From Rothia nasimurium (GTDB taxonomy: Bacteria; Actinomycetota; Actinomycetes; Actinomycetales; Micrococcaceae), in the NCBI RefSeq assembly GCF_928381705.1, contig NZ_CAKMSR010000013.1, forward strand, positions 1-64,000: a stretch of DNA of 64,000 nt, read 5' to 3'. Positions within the stretch are counted from its first letter, which is position 1; every line of letters begins with the position of its first letter. Below are positions 25,918 through 35,411 of this stretch, piece after piece. The translations under genes were made by a program, and so were the position numbers. The notes below the pieces were generated by a model. It was not told the origin of the DNA. It saw nothing but the letters and a program-made list of their open reading frames with translations, and made no database searches.

Positions 25918-28569
25918 CTAGCCCTCAGCCGTCCCCTCACTATCAGCCACGGGTGCGGCGGCGTCCAGGCCGAGGCGGGCGCGTTCGTCCGCGATGATTT
26001 GGGCGGCCATCTTGGAGTCGGAGATGTCGACGGCTTCGGCGGCGCCGTCTTTGGAGGCGGAGAGGCGGGCGTATTCGTCGAAGAGTTGGGATTTGAGGCC
26101 GAGGAGTTCGATCATGCGTTCGTCGACGGTGTTGGCGCCGAGGAGGCGGTAGACATCGACGGCATGGGTTTGGCCCATACGGTGGGCGCGGGCGATGGCT
26201 TGGGCTTCGATAGTGGGTTTGAACTGGGGTTCGGCGAGGATGACGACGGAGGCTGATTGGATGTTGAGTCCGGCGCCTGCTGCGGTGATTTGGGCGAGTA
26301 GGACGGAGCCGGGGGCGGCATCTTTGAGCCTGTCGACGGCGGCTTGGCGTTCGACTGGGGGCATGGCGCCGGTGATGGTTCCGATGGTTTTGGTACCGAG
26401 GGCGGTTTCGAGGCGGGTGAGGACGGAGAGGAAGAAGGAGAAGACGAGGACTTGGCGGCCTGCGTTGGTGGCTTCTTCGACGATTTCGAGTAGGCGGGTG
26501 AGTTTGGCGGAGTCGTCTGCAGCCCAGGCGGCGCGGCGCATGAGGGCGAAGTTGCCTTCGGCGACGGCGGCCCGGTAGGCGTCTGCGTCTGCTGGGGTGA
26601 GTTCGAGCCAGTCGCGGTGTTCGGTCATGTCGGGTAGTTCGGAGAGTACGTCTTTTTGGTTGCGGCGTAGGTAGGCGGGGGCTATGCGGGCGCGGAATTC
26701 GCTGGCGAGTAGGTTTTCGGCCCCGCCGCCGGCGACGAGGTCGGGTTGTAGGTAGTCGACGAGGGTGACGAATTCTGAGACGCGGTTTTCCATGGGGGTG
26801 CCGGAGAGTAGGACGGCGTAGTCGGCGGCTCTCACGAGGTCGGCGACTTTTTGGGAGCGTTGGGCGCTCTTGTTTTTGATGAGGTGGGCTTCGTCGGCGA
26901 TGACGGCGTCGGCGCACCAGGTGGCGTCGGCGTAGAGGCGGGCTCCGTCGTAGGTGGTGATGAGTAGGCCGCCGTCGGCTTTCCAGGCGGTGAGGGCGGC
27001 GTCGCGGGCGTCCCCGTGGGCTAGGTGGGTGGTGAGCTGGGTGAATTTTTCGGTTTCGCGTTGCCAGTTGATGACGAGGGAGGCGGGGCAGACCACGATG
27101 AAGTGGGTTTTGCCGGTGTTGCTCAGGTGGGTGAGGGCGGCGAGGGTTTGCATGGTTTTGCCCAGGCCCATTTCGTCGCCGAGGATGACTTTTTTCTGGG
27201 CCAGCATAAATTTGGCACCGTAGGTTTGGTAGCCGCGCAGGGTTGCGGACAGGCCGGTGAGGCTGAGGGGGTACTTGCGGATGCGCTCGAAGATTTCAGC
27301 CGATAGGTAGTCATCGCCCAGGGTTTCTTTGCCCAGGTAGTGGGCCAGTAGGGCCTGGTGGCTGGCGGGGTCGGCTAGGTAGCCTGCCCAGGCGGCGTCG
27401 GCGGTGAGCCAGGTGGCTGCGGGAACGGTGATGGGGGCAAGGGCTAGGCAACGGGCCAGGTCGGCGCGGAGCTGGTTGAGGTCGGTGGGGTCATCGCCGA
27501 CAGCTACGTAGAGGGGGCCGGACGCCGGGGTCGGCTGGGTGAGCAGGGACGCGTAGGAGGCCAGACGGTCGAGCAGGTCGGTATCGCCGAGGGTGGCGTC
27601 GATGGTGCGCAGACGGTCAAGGCCGATGAGGATTCGTTCTGCGGCGGGGGTGCGGGTTTCGCCCAGGTTTTCTTTTTCTTGCCCGGCGGCTTCATCGAGC
27701 AGGCGGGTGGCTGCTGCGTAGATTTGGTTGGCGGTGGTGTCGCCAATGCCGGGTATGCGGGTCAGGGCTGCGGCGTTGCCCTGGGCCAGGACGTCAGCGA
27801 CGGTGGTCAGCCCCGCACCGGCAAGGGGTGCGGTACGGACGGTGCCGCTGGTAAGTTCGCGGAGCTTGTCAACCGGTACGCCGGAGAGGGTCAGGGTCGC
27901 ACGTTCAGCCTTGAGGGCCTGCATGTCGCCGCTCATGCCGGCTAGCAGCTGGGCACGTTCGGGGGTGTTGAGGGCGCCCCAGATATTAAGGAAGGCGGCG
28001 TGTTCTGCGGCGGGGACTTCTTCCCAGTGCGGGGCAGCCCAGCTTTCCCCGGCGTAGCGGGCTAGGGCCGGGGCGGCGGCATCCTGAAGCCCTAAGGTGT
28101 TGGCGGCGAAGGCCGCCTCGGGGGTGAGGGTGGCGAGCTGGTCAGCCTGGGCAAAGATAGGTTCTAGGCGGGCCAGGGCACCGGAGGCGGACGCCAGCCG
28201 CTCAGCAAGCACCGCGCTGGCAGCTTCTGCGGCCCGGCGCTTTTGGCCACCGAAAAGTCGGCCCAGCAGGCCACCGCTCCCTGCCTGGATATCTGCCAGG
28301 AGGGCAGGCAGGTTGTCGCCGGCAGCGGCGAGGGTGCGCAGGTCATCGTGGAGGGCGGGGTTTTGGTTACGCCAGAACTGTTGAGTGAGCCAGGTTGAGA
28401 GATTTCCGATGGAGGCAGGAGCTAGCGGGGCGCACCGGTAGAGGGAGCCAGCGTAGCCCTGGGGCAGGTCAAAACGCAGGGCTGTTGGCTGAGCCAGGGC
28501 GGCTAAGGTGGCCTGACTGCGCTGGCTGGCGTGAAGTAGGGCTTGGCCCTGGGTAAGGTCGGTGCTCAT
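25918..28569 (-). CDS. SNF2-family helicase/ATPase
   Basis: 883 residues. The C-terminal half is a SNF2 motor: motif I ILGDEMGLGKTMQTL (about 468-482), DEAH-type motif II VIADEAHLIKN (about 560-570), SGTPMENR motif III, and in the second lobe VFSFFLSVL, the LAQITAAGAGLNIQSA motif V and AIARAHRMGQ motif VI. The N-terminal 430 residues are not family-wide and include a helix-hairpin-helix (LTRIPGIGDTTANQIYAAATRL, about 268-290), which suggests DNA binding. The ATG at 28569 follows GGGGG. Such proteins move along or remodel DNA-protein complexes. It lies next to the BREX island but outside its operon and on ordinary host-like DNA. Confidence 0.93.
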   Translation of the reverse strand: MSTDLTQGQALLHASQRSQATLAALAQPTALRFDLPQGYAGSLYRCAPLAPASIGNLSTWLTQQFWRNQNPALHDDLRTLAAAGDNLPALLADIQAGSGGLLGRLFGGQKRRAAEAASAVLAERLASASGALARLEPIFAQADQLATLTPEAAFAANTLGLQDAAAPALARYAGESWAAPHWEEVPAAEHAAFLNIWGALNTPERAQLLAGMSGDMQALKAERATLTLSGVPVDKLRELTSGTVRTAPLAGAGLTTVADVLAQGNAAALTRIPGIGDTTANQIYAAATRLLDEAAGQEKENLGETRTPAAERILIGLDRLRTIDATLGDTDLLDRLASYASLLTQPTPASGPLYVAVGDDPTDLNQLRADLARCLALAPITVPAATWLTADAAWAGYLADPASHQALLAHYLGKETLGDDYLSAEIFERIRKYPLSLTGLSATLRGYQTYGAKFMLAQKKVILGDEMGLGKTMQTLAALTHLSNTGKTHFIVVCPASLVINWQRETEKFTQLTTHLAHGDARDAALTAWKADGGLLITTYDGARLYADATWCADAVIADEAHLIKNKSAQRSQKVADLVRAADYAVLLSGTPMENRVSEFVTLVDYLQPDLVAGGGAENLLASEFRARIAPAYLRRNQKDVLSELPDMTEHRDWLELTPADADAYRAAVAEGNFALMRRAAWAADDSAKLTRLLEIVEEATNAGRQVLVFSFFLSVLTRLETALGTKTIGTITGAMPPVERQAAVDRLKDAAPGSVLLAQITAAGAGLNIQSASVVILAEPQFKPTIEAQAIARAHRMGQTHAVDVYRLLGANTVDERMIELLGLKSQLFDEYARLSASKDGAAEAVDISDSKMAAQIIADERARLGLDAAAPVADSEGTAEG

Positions 28570-28691
28570 GTATTCCCCCGAAGTGCTGGTTAGGGGCCGA
28601 TTGGCCTGTTTCTCATTATGACCCAGTGGGCGGCTGCCGTGCGGTAGCCTGAGGGCAGAGAAGTTGACAGGCTGAAAAGGAGCCGACCAAG

Positions 28692-29303
28692 GTGCCAGAC
28701 TATAGGGAATTAGAGCCCCTGTGCGAGCTCATCGATCAAGCCCGAGACGGTAAGGAGTGCGAGCGCCCCCTGCTCGTGGCAGTTGATGGCCGCAGCGGGT
28801 CGGGTAAGACCACTCTGGCAGGTGACCTGGCTGCCTGTCTGCGGGGGCGGGGGCTGGTTACGGAGGTCTTCCATCTTGAAGATCTCTATCAGGGCTGGAA
28901 CGGTCTGGCACAGGCGGCGCTGGTCTGGCAGCAGTTAGCAGAGGCGGTAGTGAGCGGACGCGCCAGCTCCCCCGGCACTGCCCCGCGCTGGCTTGGCTGG
29001 GATTGGGTGAGCTCGCAGGCAACCGGCCCACACCCTTTTACCGCTGCCCAGCAGGCGGCAGGCGGGGTGCTAATTGCCGAAGGAGTTGGGGCTCTCACCG
29101 GCGCCCACGATGTGGGGGTTTTTGTAGAGCTCGATACCGCGCGCCGCAGGCAGCGGGCCCTCGCCCGCGACGGGGAAACCTACCGCCCCTATTGGGACAT
29201 GTGGGCGGCCCAGGAGGTAACTCTCTTACAGGACTATGTCGGGGCGTACGAGAATACTGAGGTGTTTAAATTTATCGGCGGGGCCTCCCCAGGCGCAGGA
29301 TAG
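28692..29303 (+). CDS. P-loop nucleoside-kinase-like protein, 3' end at BREX boundary
   Basis: 203 residues. A Walker A motif VDGRSGSGKTTLAG (about 29-42) and a following HLEDLYQGWNG resemble uridine-kinase-like proteins of the P-loop kinase family. The GTG at 28692 follows AGGAG by 10 bp. The last 31 bp overlap, tail to tail, the final gene of the BREX operon, and the last residues (IGGASPGAG) look unrelated to a kinase C-terminus. The original 3' end may have been replaced when the island entered. Substrate unknown. Confidence 0.82.
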   Translation: MPDYRELEPLCELIDQARDGKECERPLLVAVDGRSGSGKTTLAGDLAACLRGRGLVTEVFHLEDLYQGWNGLAQAALVWQQLAEAVVSGRASSPGTAPRWLGWDWVSSQATGPHPFTAAQQAAGGVLIAEGVGALTGAHDVGVFVELDTARRRQRALARDGETYRPYWDMWAAQEVTLLQDYVGAYENTEVFKFIGGASPGAG

Positions 29304-30768
29304 AAAAGATTCCTCGGAGGCGGCCTTTTCGCCTGGCTAGAAGCCAGTTCGCTAGGCCTACGATAGCGCCTAGCAAGATACCTGATAGCAGGAACCAGAA
29401 GACAAAGACCTGCCAGGAAACAAAAATCTGCTGCTGAGCTACTTTATCTACAAAGTCGAAACCGTCGTTTAAGAGGGGCAGGGGAATAACGAGGGCACCG
29501 ACGATAGCAAGAATCAACGCGATACGGTCTTGGCTTTCGAGGGCAGCTTCCTGCTGATCGCGAGTTGCGATGTTCATGATGGTTGCCGCGTGTTCTTTCA
29601 TCACACCGTACCGCTTGTAAAACTCAATAGCCTCCTTATATTCCCGGAGAACCTCCATTGTCTTACCTGTATTGGCCGATGCATCGTCCATCCAGTAGCG
29701 CACAGAATCAACTTCAATTTCTCGGTAGAGAGCCAAAACCTGATCTGAGGTTTTCCCGAGATTATTTGAATGGGCAGCCCCTGCCATAGCCTCCACGAGG
29801 CGCAGCTCAGAACGGCGAAGCATCTGATCCTGTAGTCTGCCCAGTAGGAGTGCGTCGAGGTATTCAGCTTCGAAGCTCACGATAAAGTTGTTGAGACGCT
29901 TATTCTGTTGCTCCTTGATCGCGATGAACGTGGCGTAGTACCGGGCGAAGTATCCGTAGCCTATCCTGTTGAAGGTAATAAACCGGCTTTCTTGTTCCTG
30001 GTCAAAGCGGTCCATATCTTCGGCTACACGCTCAGGAGATAGGTTAGTTGAATACTCAACAAGCAAAGGCAGAACAGGTTCGTACTCTTTGAATTCTTCT
30101 GGGTAGGCTTGGCTCAGCTCTTCAATTTCTTCAGGAGTTTTTTGGAGCAGAATAGCTGTGTAGGTATTCGCCTCAGTATCATCTCGTAAGGTTTGCGCTG
30201 TCGGAAACTCGATGTTGAGTTCCGGCGCCTCTTGCTCGATGACTTCGTGAAGATACCGCCCTCGAACGCCTCTGTGTGTGCCCCGTCCGTAGGCTGAGGC
30301 AAAACTGCGTATCACATCTTTAACTTGTTTCTCAGTCTCAGCTACCACATCGCACACAAGCGCTACCTGGGCAAGCGCTAGGTCATCCGTTACTCTGTCA
30401 GCCAGCAGAATCTCTAGCCGTCGGATGGAGAATTCTGTTACCTGAGGGAAGTTAGGTACTAGTTCCCCGTCCACTCGGCGGGTTTTCCTCTCAACGTAGG
30501 GCATCAGGTCAATCTGCTGTACGCTGTGGAATCTGACGGGCATAGCGGTAAGGCTTTGAGACCCCTCAAGGTCTCCATAGAGGAAGGAAGACATGGTGGC
30601 GGGGAAGTAGTTTGCCCGCCACCTGCCATCTGAGTAGAGATGGCTTCCGTCTCGACGTGTTCCGCTGGGTATAGAGTAGGTTCCTACTTTCCAGCCGGAT
30701 TTAGCCTGGGGTAAGAGCTCTGGGTTAACTCTCACATCGCAGATAAAAATTGCGGTTGCTTTAGGCAT
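29272..30768 (-). CDS. BREX-linked protein with two C-terminal membrane helices
   Basis: 498 residues, not recognised as a known BREX component. A large soluble part (about residues 1-410) with helical, charged stretches in its second half ends in two hydrophobic segments (about 416-434 and 448-478) joined by a 13-residue loop, then a very basic tail (ARRKGRLRG...GRPRR). The layout recalls CorA-like proteins, but the GMN motif after the first helix is absent. The ATG at 30768 overlaps the brxL stop (ATGCCTAA), so the gene is coupled to brxL; a TTG at 30795 is an alternative start. Location and coupling suggest a defence role, perhaps at the membrane; this is inference. Confidence 0.8.
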   Translation of the reverse strand: MPKATAIFICDVRVNPELLPQAKSGWKVGTYSIPSGTRRDGSHLYSDGRWRANYFPATMSSFLYGDLEGSQSLTAMPVRFHSVQQIDLMPYVERKTRRVDGELVPNFPQVTEFSIRRLEILLADRVTDDLALAQVALVCDVVAETEKQVKDVIRSFASAYGRGTHRGVRGRYLHEVIEQEAPELNIEFPTAQTLRDDTEANTYTAILLQKTPEEIEELSQAYPEEFKEYEPVLPLLVEYSTNLSPERVAEDMDRFDQEQESRFITFNRIGYGYFARYYATFIAIKEQQNKRLNNFIVSFEAEYLDALLLGRLQDQMLRRSELRLVEAMAGAAHSNNLGKTSDQVLALYREIEVDSVRYWMDDASANTGKTMEVLREYKEAIEFYKRYGVMKEHAATIMNIATRDQQEAALESQDRIALILAIVGALVIPLPLLNDGFDFVDKVAQQQIFVSWQVFVFWFLLSGILLGAIVGLANWLLARRKGRLRGIFSILRLGRPRR

Positions 30769-32875
30769 GAGGAACTGTATTTCCTTCAGCTTCAAACGTG
30801 TAGTTCAGAACTAGCCGTTTGGTTTTTCGAAACTGTTGGTAGTTCAATTCCAGGGAGAACGATCCCATTGCAGGTTTTTGGAACATATCTAGTCCGATAC
30901 CTAAATCGATAATCCATCCGTTGTTGCATTTGATGGATCGGTCGTGGGCGTCGGGATCGTAGGTATAGATGAAGGTGATTCCGTGGGGTTGAACCTGTTT
31001 TTTGATTTCTGCGAACATATCTTCTTGTTCTTGAGTAAAACCCCCGTATTCATCAGACCCCGAGCGCAGTGTAAAAACAATTTCACTTTCAGGGGCTTTA
31101 ACAGAGTGAACAACGGCCAGAAGATCCAATAGGTTGCGCCCCTGGTGATAACGGCGGATATAGGCATCTTCTAGCTGGATGAGGGTAGCGCCCCGCAGGT
31201 AGTCAGCAAAAAGTGCCTGGTAGGTAATTCCTGTCTGATTTTCACGGATTTCAAGACGCTTTTCTTGAGGTTCGCTCTTGCCTTCTGGAGAGGTACCTGC
31301 AGAGAGCGCACGTGACGGTGTGGAGGCCACCTGTATGTGGTCAGTTGCTGTCTCCCCCAAGCTCGGTAGCGTCTGCCCCTCTTGGTTCTGTACGCTTTCC
31401 CGCCAGTAAAGATCTGGGTATTCAACCTCTTCAAGGATCTGGACGGTGCGCTCTTCTCCGCTTGCTTTTTCACGGTAGGCAAAGCGAGGTTGGGTCATAG
31501 TGGAGTCGATCCGGCACAGCTGGTCCTTGACGCGCTTTCGGCCTTCGATAGCGAAGGTGAAAAGTTCTTCGGCCTGTTCTGACGTAAAAATTTCGTGGGG
31601 ATAGATGAGCTTGAGCAGACCTGAAAAGGTCTTGTTGACTCCGTCCCGGTCACGCTTGGAGAGACTATTATCGAGTTCAAAGTAGGTTGAGGCGTGCTGG
31701 GAGTAGTCGAGATTTCGCATGTACCGCAGGCCTTCTGCCAGGTAGTCCACCACGAAACCGAACCCCTGGGTGAACATTTCGTTGCGCACGGTTTCAACTT
31801 CCCAGCCAGGGATGTAAGTGTGGAAACGATCGATAAAGGCGGGGTCGTGATAATTCGCTGGGAGTTCCGAGAAGAGGTCTGAGTGCTTCAGCATATGGGG
31901 AACGTTATGGGCGGTGTTCCCTACAAAGGCAAAAGAGGCCTCGGCACTTTGTACGTCGCTGCCTCGGGAGAAGCTCTTGTTGGCCATGTAGTTCTTCATA
32001 ATGTCAACGAGTTCCCGCTGGGGGCGTCTGGTGCGCCCGGCGAACTCGTCAAAGGCTACGACATCCCAGTAGCCCACGAGGCCTATGCGGCCGGTTGTGT
32101 TGTTGATGAAGAGCTTTGGCACGGTAACGTCGCCGCCGGATATAACGATGCCGTGGGGGGAGAACTCCGAGTAGACGTGGGTTTTGCCGGTTCCTTTGGG
32201 GCCAAGTTCTATCAGGTTATAGTTACGCTCGACGAAGGGGATGAGCCGGGTGAGCTGGAAGAGTTTCTGGCGGGTTCCAAAGAATTCTGGGTTGAGGCCA
32301 ATGGACTGCATTAGCACGTCAATCCATTCTTCGGTCGTGAACTCTGCACGGTGTTTGGTGAACTCTTCAAAGTTGAAGCCTGAGTGTTGTACTGGTTTGA
32401 GACTATCAATGCTCCAGGGGCTGACGCCCTTTTCGGTAGTCCCGTTGTAGCTCACCCGGGGCAGACACCAGACGCCGGTGGTCAGGAGTTTTGGGTTTGC
32501 GCGAACGGTAGCTGGGTCGATGATGACCTCTGATATTCCTAAATTGTTAAAGCTTGCCTCGTAGCGGTCGTCTTGGTCGTTAAAGGTTACGTGGATACGA
32601 TCGATGAGGAGTTTGGGGCCTTTTTCGCGGATGGTAGATTTGATGAGTTCTGCCTGGTTTCGCTGAACAAAGTTGTTCTGCATGATGAGCTTAACTCGCT
32701 CAATACCCTCAGCAATTTGAGTTTCATCATGGGAGGTAGCGTATTGGCCCAGGAGGTATTCAAGGACGTAGGTGGGTACTGGTGCATTGCTTTTAATGTG
32801 GGCTGAGAGGTCTTTGCGGACCACGTTGCCGGTGAATTCAGCAATAATTTTTTCATCTAGCGGTGTGTAAGCCAT
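30761..32875 (-). CDS. brxL: BREX-1 protein BrxL (Lon-like AAA+ protein)
   Basis: 704 residues, normal for BrxL. The N-terminus LDEKIIAEFTGNVVRKDL and the block PFVERNYNLIELGPKGTGKTHVYSEFSPHG, with the Walker A motif (about residue 240), are family hallmarks, as are GRIGLVGYWDVVAFDEFAG (Walker B) and DIMKNYMANKSFSRG. The C-terminal quarter is Lon-protease-like. In type 1 BREX this AAA+ ring is needed for phage exclusion but not for DNA methylation. It lies 26 bp after pglZ and overlaps the next gene by 8 bp. Confidence 0.96.
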   Translation of the reverse strand: MAYTPLDEKIIAEFTGNVVRKDLSAHIKSNAPVPTYVLEYLLGQYATSHDETQIAEGIERVKLIMQNNFVQRNQAELIKSTIREKGPKLLIDRIHVTFNDQDDRYEASFNNLGISEVIIDPATVRANPKLLTTGVWCLPRVSYNGTTEKGVSPWSIDSLKPVQHSGFNFEEFTKHRAEFTTEEWIDVLMQSIGLNPEFFGTRQKLFQLTRLIPFVERNYNLIELGPKGTGKTHVYSEFSPHGIVISGGDVTVPKLFINNTTGRIGLVGYWDVVAFDEFAGRTRRPQRELVDIMKNYMANKSFSRGSDVQSAEASFAFVGNTAHNVPHMLKHSDLFSELPANYHDPAFIDRFHTYIPGWEVETVRNEMFTQGFGFVVDYLAEGLRYMRNLDYSQHASTYFELDNSLSKRDRDGVNKTFSGLLKLIYPHEIFTSEQAEELFTFAIEGRKRVKDQLCRIDSTMTQPRFAYREKASGEERTVQILEEVEYPDLYWRESVQNQEGQTLPSLGETATDHIQVASTPSRALSAGTSPEGKSEPQEKRLEIRENQTGITYQALFADYLRGATLIQLEDAYIRRYHQGRNLLDLLAVVHSVKAPESEIVFTLRSGSDEYGGFTQEQEDMFAEIKKQVQPHGITFIYTYDPDAHDRSIKCNNGWIIDLGIGLDMFQKPAMGSFSLELNYQQFRKTKRLVLNYTFEAEGNTVPHA

Positions 32876-32901
32876 GGTGTGTGTTCTTTCCTTGCTGTGG
32901 C

Positions 32902-35409
32902 CTAGTTGAAGAAGTCGTCGATCTCGGTGTTGCCGCGTTTTATCTCGATACTTGTTTTGTCGTAGTGCTGCCAGGTATCGGTAGTAGTGTTGTAGCTCTC
33001 TAGCCTGATGTCTGCGGGTCCTGCAGGGAGGCCGTCAGCTGCGCGGGTTAGTTCCAGGGTGAGTTTGATTTGTCTATCACTGGGCATTTCAGAGGTGAAG
33101 TGAAAGGTTGCTTCAGGTTGGTCTGAGATGAGCTTGTCAGCGTGGTAGATTCCTGCTCTGAGTTTGAGGGGTTTAAGCTCTCCTATAGGTTCTTGTTGGA
33201 GGAGTTTGATGGTGAGCAGGTTGGTGGTCATTCGTTGGGGCACCTCTGCGAAGCCTACCCTGACGGTCTGGGCGGTGTTCTTCTTCTTGGTGACGCGGAC
33301 ATTAATCACAGGCACTGTCAGTTCTTGGAGGGAGGCTCCGCCATGAACGTATTTGAAGCCAGAGCCCTGCTTTTTCAACCGTTGAATGGATCGGGGGATG
33401 AGAATCTCTGTATCACCGGTCAGGCCTAATTCTTCTGAGGTGAAGTGGTGGAAGGAGTCGCTGCGGCTCAGACCTGTGCCCAGAACAAAACGACGGTCTA
33501 CAAAGCTCAGTGAGTCGCCGTGGGCTTTTTCGCTGAGGTAGCTTACCTGGTTGTCTTCTTCGTCTTGGTAGATAAAGCCGTGGTCGGCTGTGATGAGGAT
33601 GCGGGTCACAGACCGGTGGAGCTTTTTGATGAGGGCCTTGATCTCCTTCTTTGCTTGTTCTGCTGCGGTGAAGGTTTCGTTCTCGGTTGCTCGTTTATCT
33701 CCGATATTGTCGATGGTGTTGTGGTAGATGTAGATAAATTTGTGGTCTTTGAATTTTTCCTGGATTTCAGTTTGGCTCAGGGAGACGATGTTCTGATACT
33801 GCACAGCAAGACCCTCATTGTGCCGCAGGATTTTGTCACGGTTTTCTGTGCCGCTGGTTAAGATGCCGCCCGCCGAAACGGTGGAGCTAGAAGGGTTGAT
33901 TGTCAGCGGGGCAGGTGGAAGCAGGGAGGCCATTCCTAGCTGGGTGTAGCTGGGTAGAACTCCGAGCATGGCGCTGATTGTTGTGTCGTATTTTTTATTG
34001 TGGGCTAGTTTTCGTTCTAGTTCTTGGGCTACTTCGAATCGAAGGCCGTCTGAGATGATGACGCAGGTGCGGGCTTTTTCGGTTTCGCGTTGGACGTGCT
34101 CGGTATAGAAGTTTTCTTGCAGGTTGCTGGTGGGGAAAGTTTGCCTCCATTTGGGGGTTGAGTCGATGAGTTCAGACCACCGGTTTCCCAGGGGCAGGAG
34201 GTAGTTGTTGGTGTAGGCCTGGTTAATCTGCTGGGTCAGGGCCTTGAACATTGAGTTTCCGTGGTCCTGGTTGCTCCGTTTCTGGGCCAGGTGGTAGGTA
34301 CGGTAGAGCTGGTCGATGGTGTACCAGGTAGTGACGTAGGTTTGAAAGGTTTCGCTGAGGTTGCCGCTTCCCAGCTCGAACCGCTTGATTGTTTCGAGGA
34401 ATTGTGCCCCGGCGCGGAGGGCCCGGTAGGAGTTTTCGTATTTCGTGTACCAGAGCACTGAGTTTTGCTCGCGCTGGGTCACCATGTCGCTGATTTCTTG
34501 CGCTGAGTAGCGGGAGTTGAAAACAGCTTGAGCGAGGTGTAGGAGGATGAGCTGTTCAGTTTCCTCGAAGAGGGTGCTGACTAGTAGGTCGTCCAGAGCA
34601 TCGTCCTGATGGGCTTGGCGATAGTTGGTGTTCTCTGCAACGATACGGGCGATGGTGAGAGCGTTCTGGCGGGTGTGGTAGCTGTCGCGGAAGGCCTTGT
34701 AGTCTGTTCGGATATTGCGGTATTCGGGAGCGGTGCTGTTGAGCACCTCATCGCGGTAGGCCCAGATGAGGAAGGCGCCGAAGTTTTCGGTTGCTTCCTC
34801 TGGGTAAGCGTAGATTGCCCGTGCTCCCTGCCAGAAGAATTCTTTGAGGTCGTATGGGGCGAGCACGTCTTCAGGTTCTGGGTTGCCATCAGCGTAGCTC
34901 ATCAGGAGGGCGGAGAGGACTGCCTGCATGGAGTGCTGGTCTTCGGGCAAACCCAGAATACAGGCTGTCATTTTTGCTTTAAAGGTTGCTTCGTCTTCTT
35001 GGTCGGTGAGGCGGGTCTTGAGTTGGTCCAGCAGGGCACTGTCACTGAAGAAAGCGGGGTGGTGGGCAGCGAGGCTGGCTGCGAGCGGGGATCTGATATC
35101 GGCTGCGTTGAGGGCTAGGGAAGCCCGGTCTGCGGTGAAGGTGCCGTAGGCTAGCTCAAGGTCGAGAAGCCAGTTGTCGGTATCTTGGGTGGCGGGCCCG
35201 GGGCGGTAGAGGAGAAATTTCTGGCCTTCGGGGGCTGTGAACACTGTGTGTTTGATACCGAATTCGTTGTTATCAACGTGCAGTTTTTGGGTGTTATCCG
35301 GTAGTTCTAGCTGGTTGAAGTCTTCGAGGAAGTCCTGGTCAGGATCGTGCCAGATTACAATGCCCTGCTGGTCAAGTTTACGGCTAATGGCCTGTGTAAT
35401 TTCTGACAT
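32902..35409 (-). CDS. pglZ: BREX-1 PglZ, alkaline-phosphatase-superfamily protein
   Basis: 835 residues, type A. The N-terminus IVIWHDPDQDFLEDF is typical. The PglZ domain in the middle carries metal-site motifs VIISDGLRFEVAQELERKL (about 460-478) and ILITADHGFIYQDEEDNQ (about 605-622). PglZ is essential for BREX and belongs to the alkaline phosphatase fold. It begins 2 bp after the preceding gene stop, so the two are co-translated. Codons end mainly in C, as in brxL, unlike brxB and brxC. Confidence 0.96.
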   Translation of the reverse strand: MSEITQAISRKLDQQGIVIWHDPDQDFLEDFNQLELPDNTQKLHVDNNEFGIKHTVFTAPEGQKFLLYRPGPATQDTDNWLLDLELAYGTFTADRASLALNAADIRSPLAASLAAHHPAFFSDSALLDQLKTRLTDQEDEATFKAKMTACILGLPEDQHSMQAVLSALLMSYADGNPEPEDVLAPYDLKEFFWQGARAIYAYPEEATENFGAFLIWAYRDEVLNSTAPEYRNIRTDYKAFRDSYHTRQNALTIARIVAENTNYRQAHQDDALDDLLVSTLFEETEQLILLHLAQAVFNSRYSAQEISDMVTQREQNSVLWYTKYENSYRALRAGAQFLETIKRFELGSGNLSETFQTYVTTWYTIDQLYRTYHLAQKRSNQDHGNSMFKALTQQINQAYTNNYLLPLGNRWSELIDSTPKWRQTFPTSNLQENFYTEHVQRETEKARTCVIISDGLRFEVAQELERKLAHNKKYDTTISAMLGVLPSYTQLGMASLLPPAPLTINPSSSTVSAGGILTSGTENRDKILRHNEGLAVQYQNIVSLSQTEIQEKFKDHKFIYIYHNTIDNIGDKRATENETFTAAEQAKKEIKALIKKLHRSVTRILITADHGFIYQDEEDNQVSYLSEKAHGDSLSFVDRRFVLGTGLSRSDSFHHFTSEELGLTGDTEILIPRSIQRLKKQGSGFKYVHGGASLQELTVPVINVRVTKKKNTAQTVRVGFAEVPQRMTTNLLTIKLLQQEPIGELKPLKLRAGIYHADKLISDQPEATFHFTSEMPSDRQIKLTLELTRAADGLPAGPADIRLESYNTTTDTWQHYDKTSIEIKRGNTEIDDFFN

Positions 35410-35411
35410 TT

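Noticed and set aside
29272..30768. True CorA magnesium channel
   Set aside because: The two-helix C-terminus is similar, but the GMN signature after the first helix is absent.
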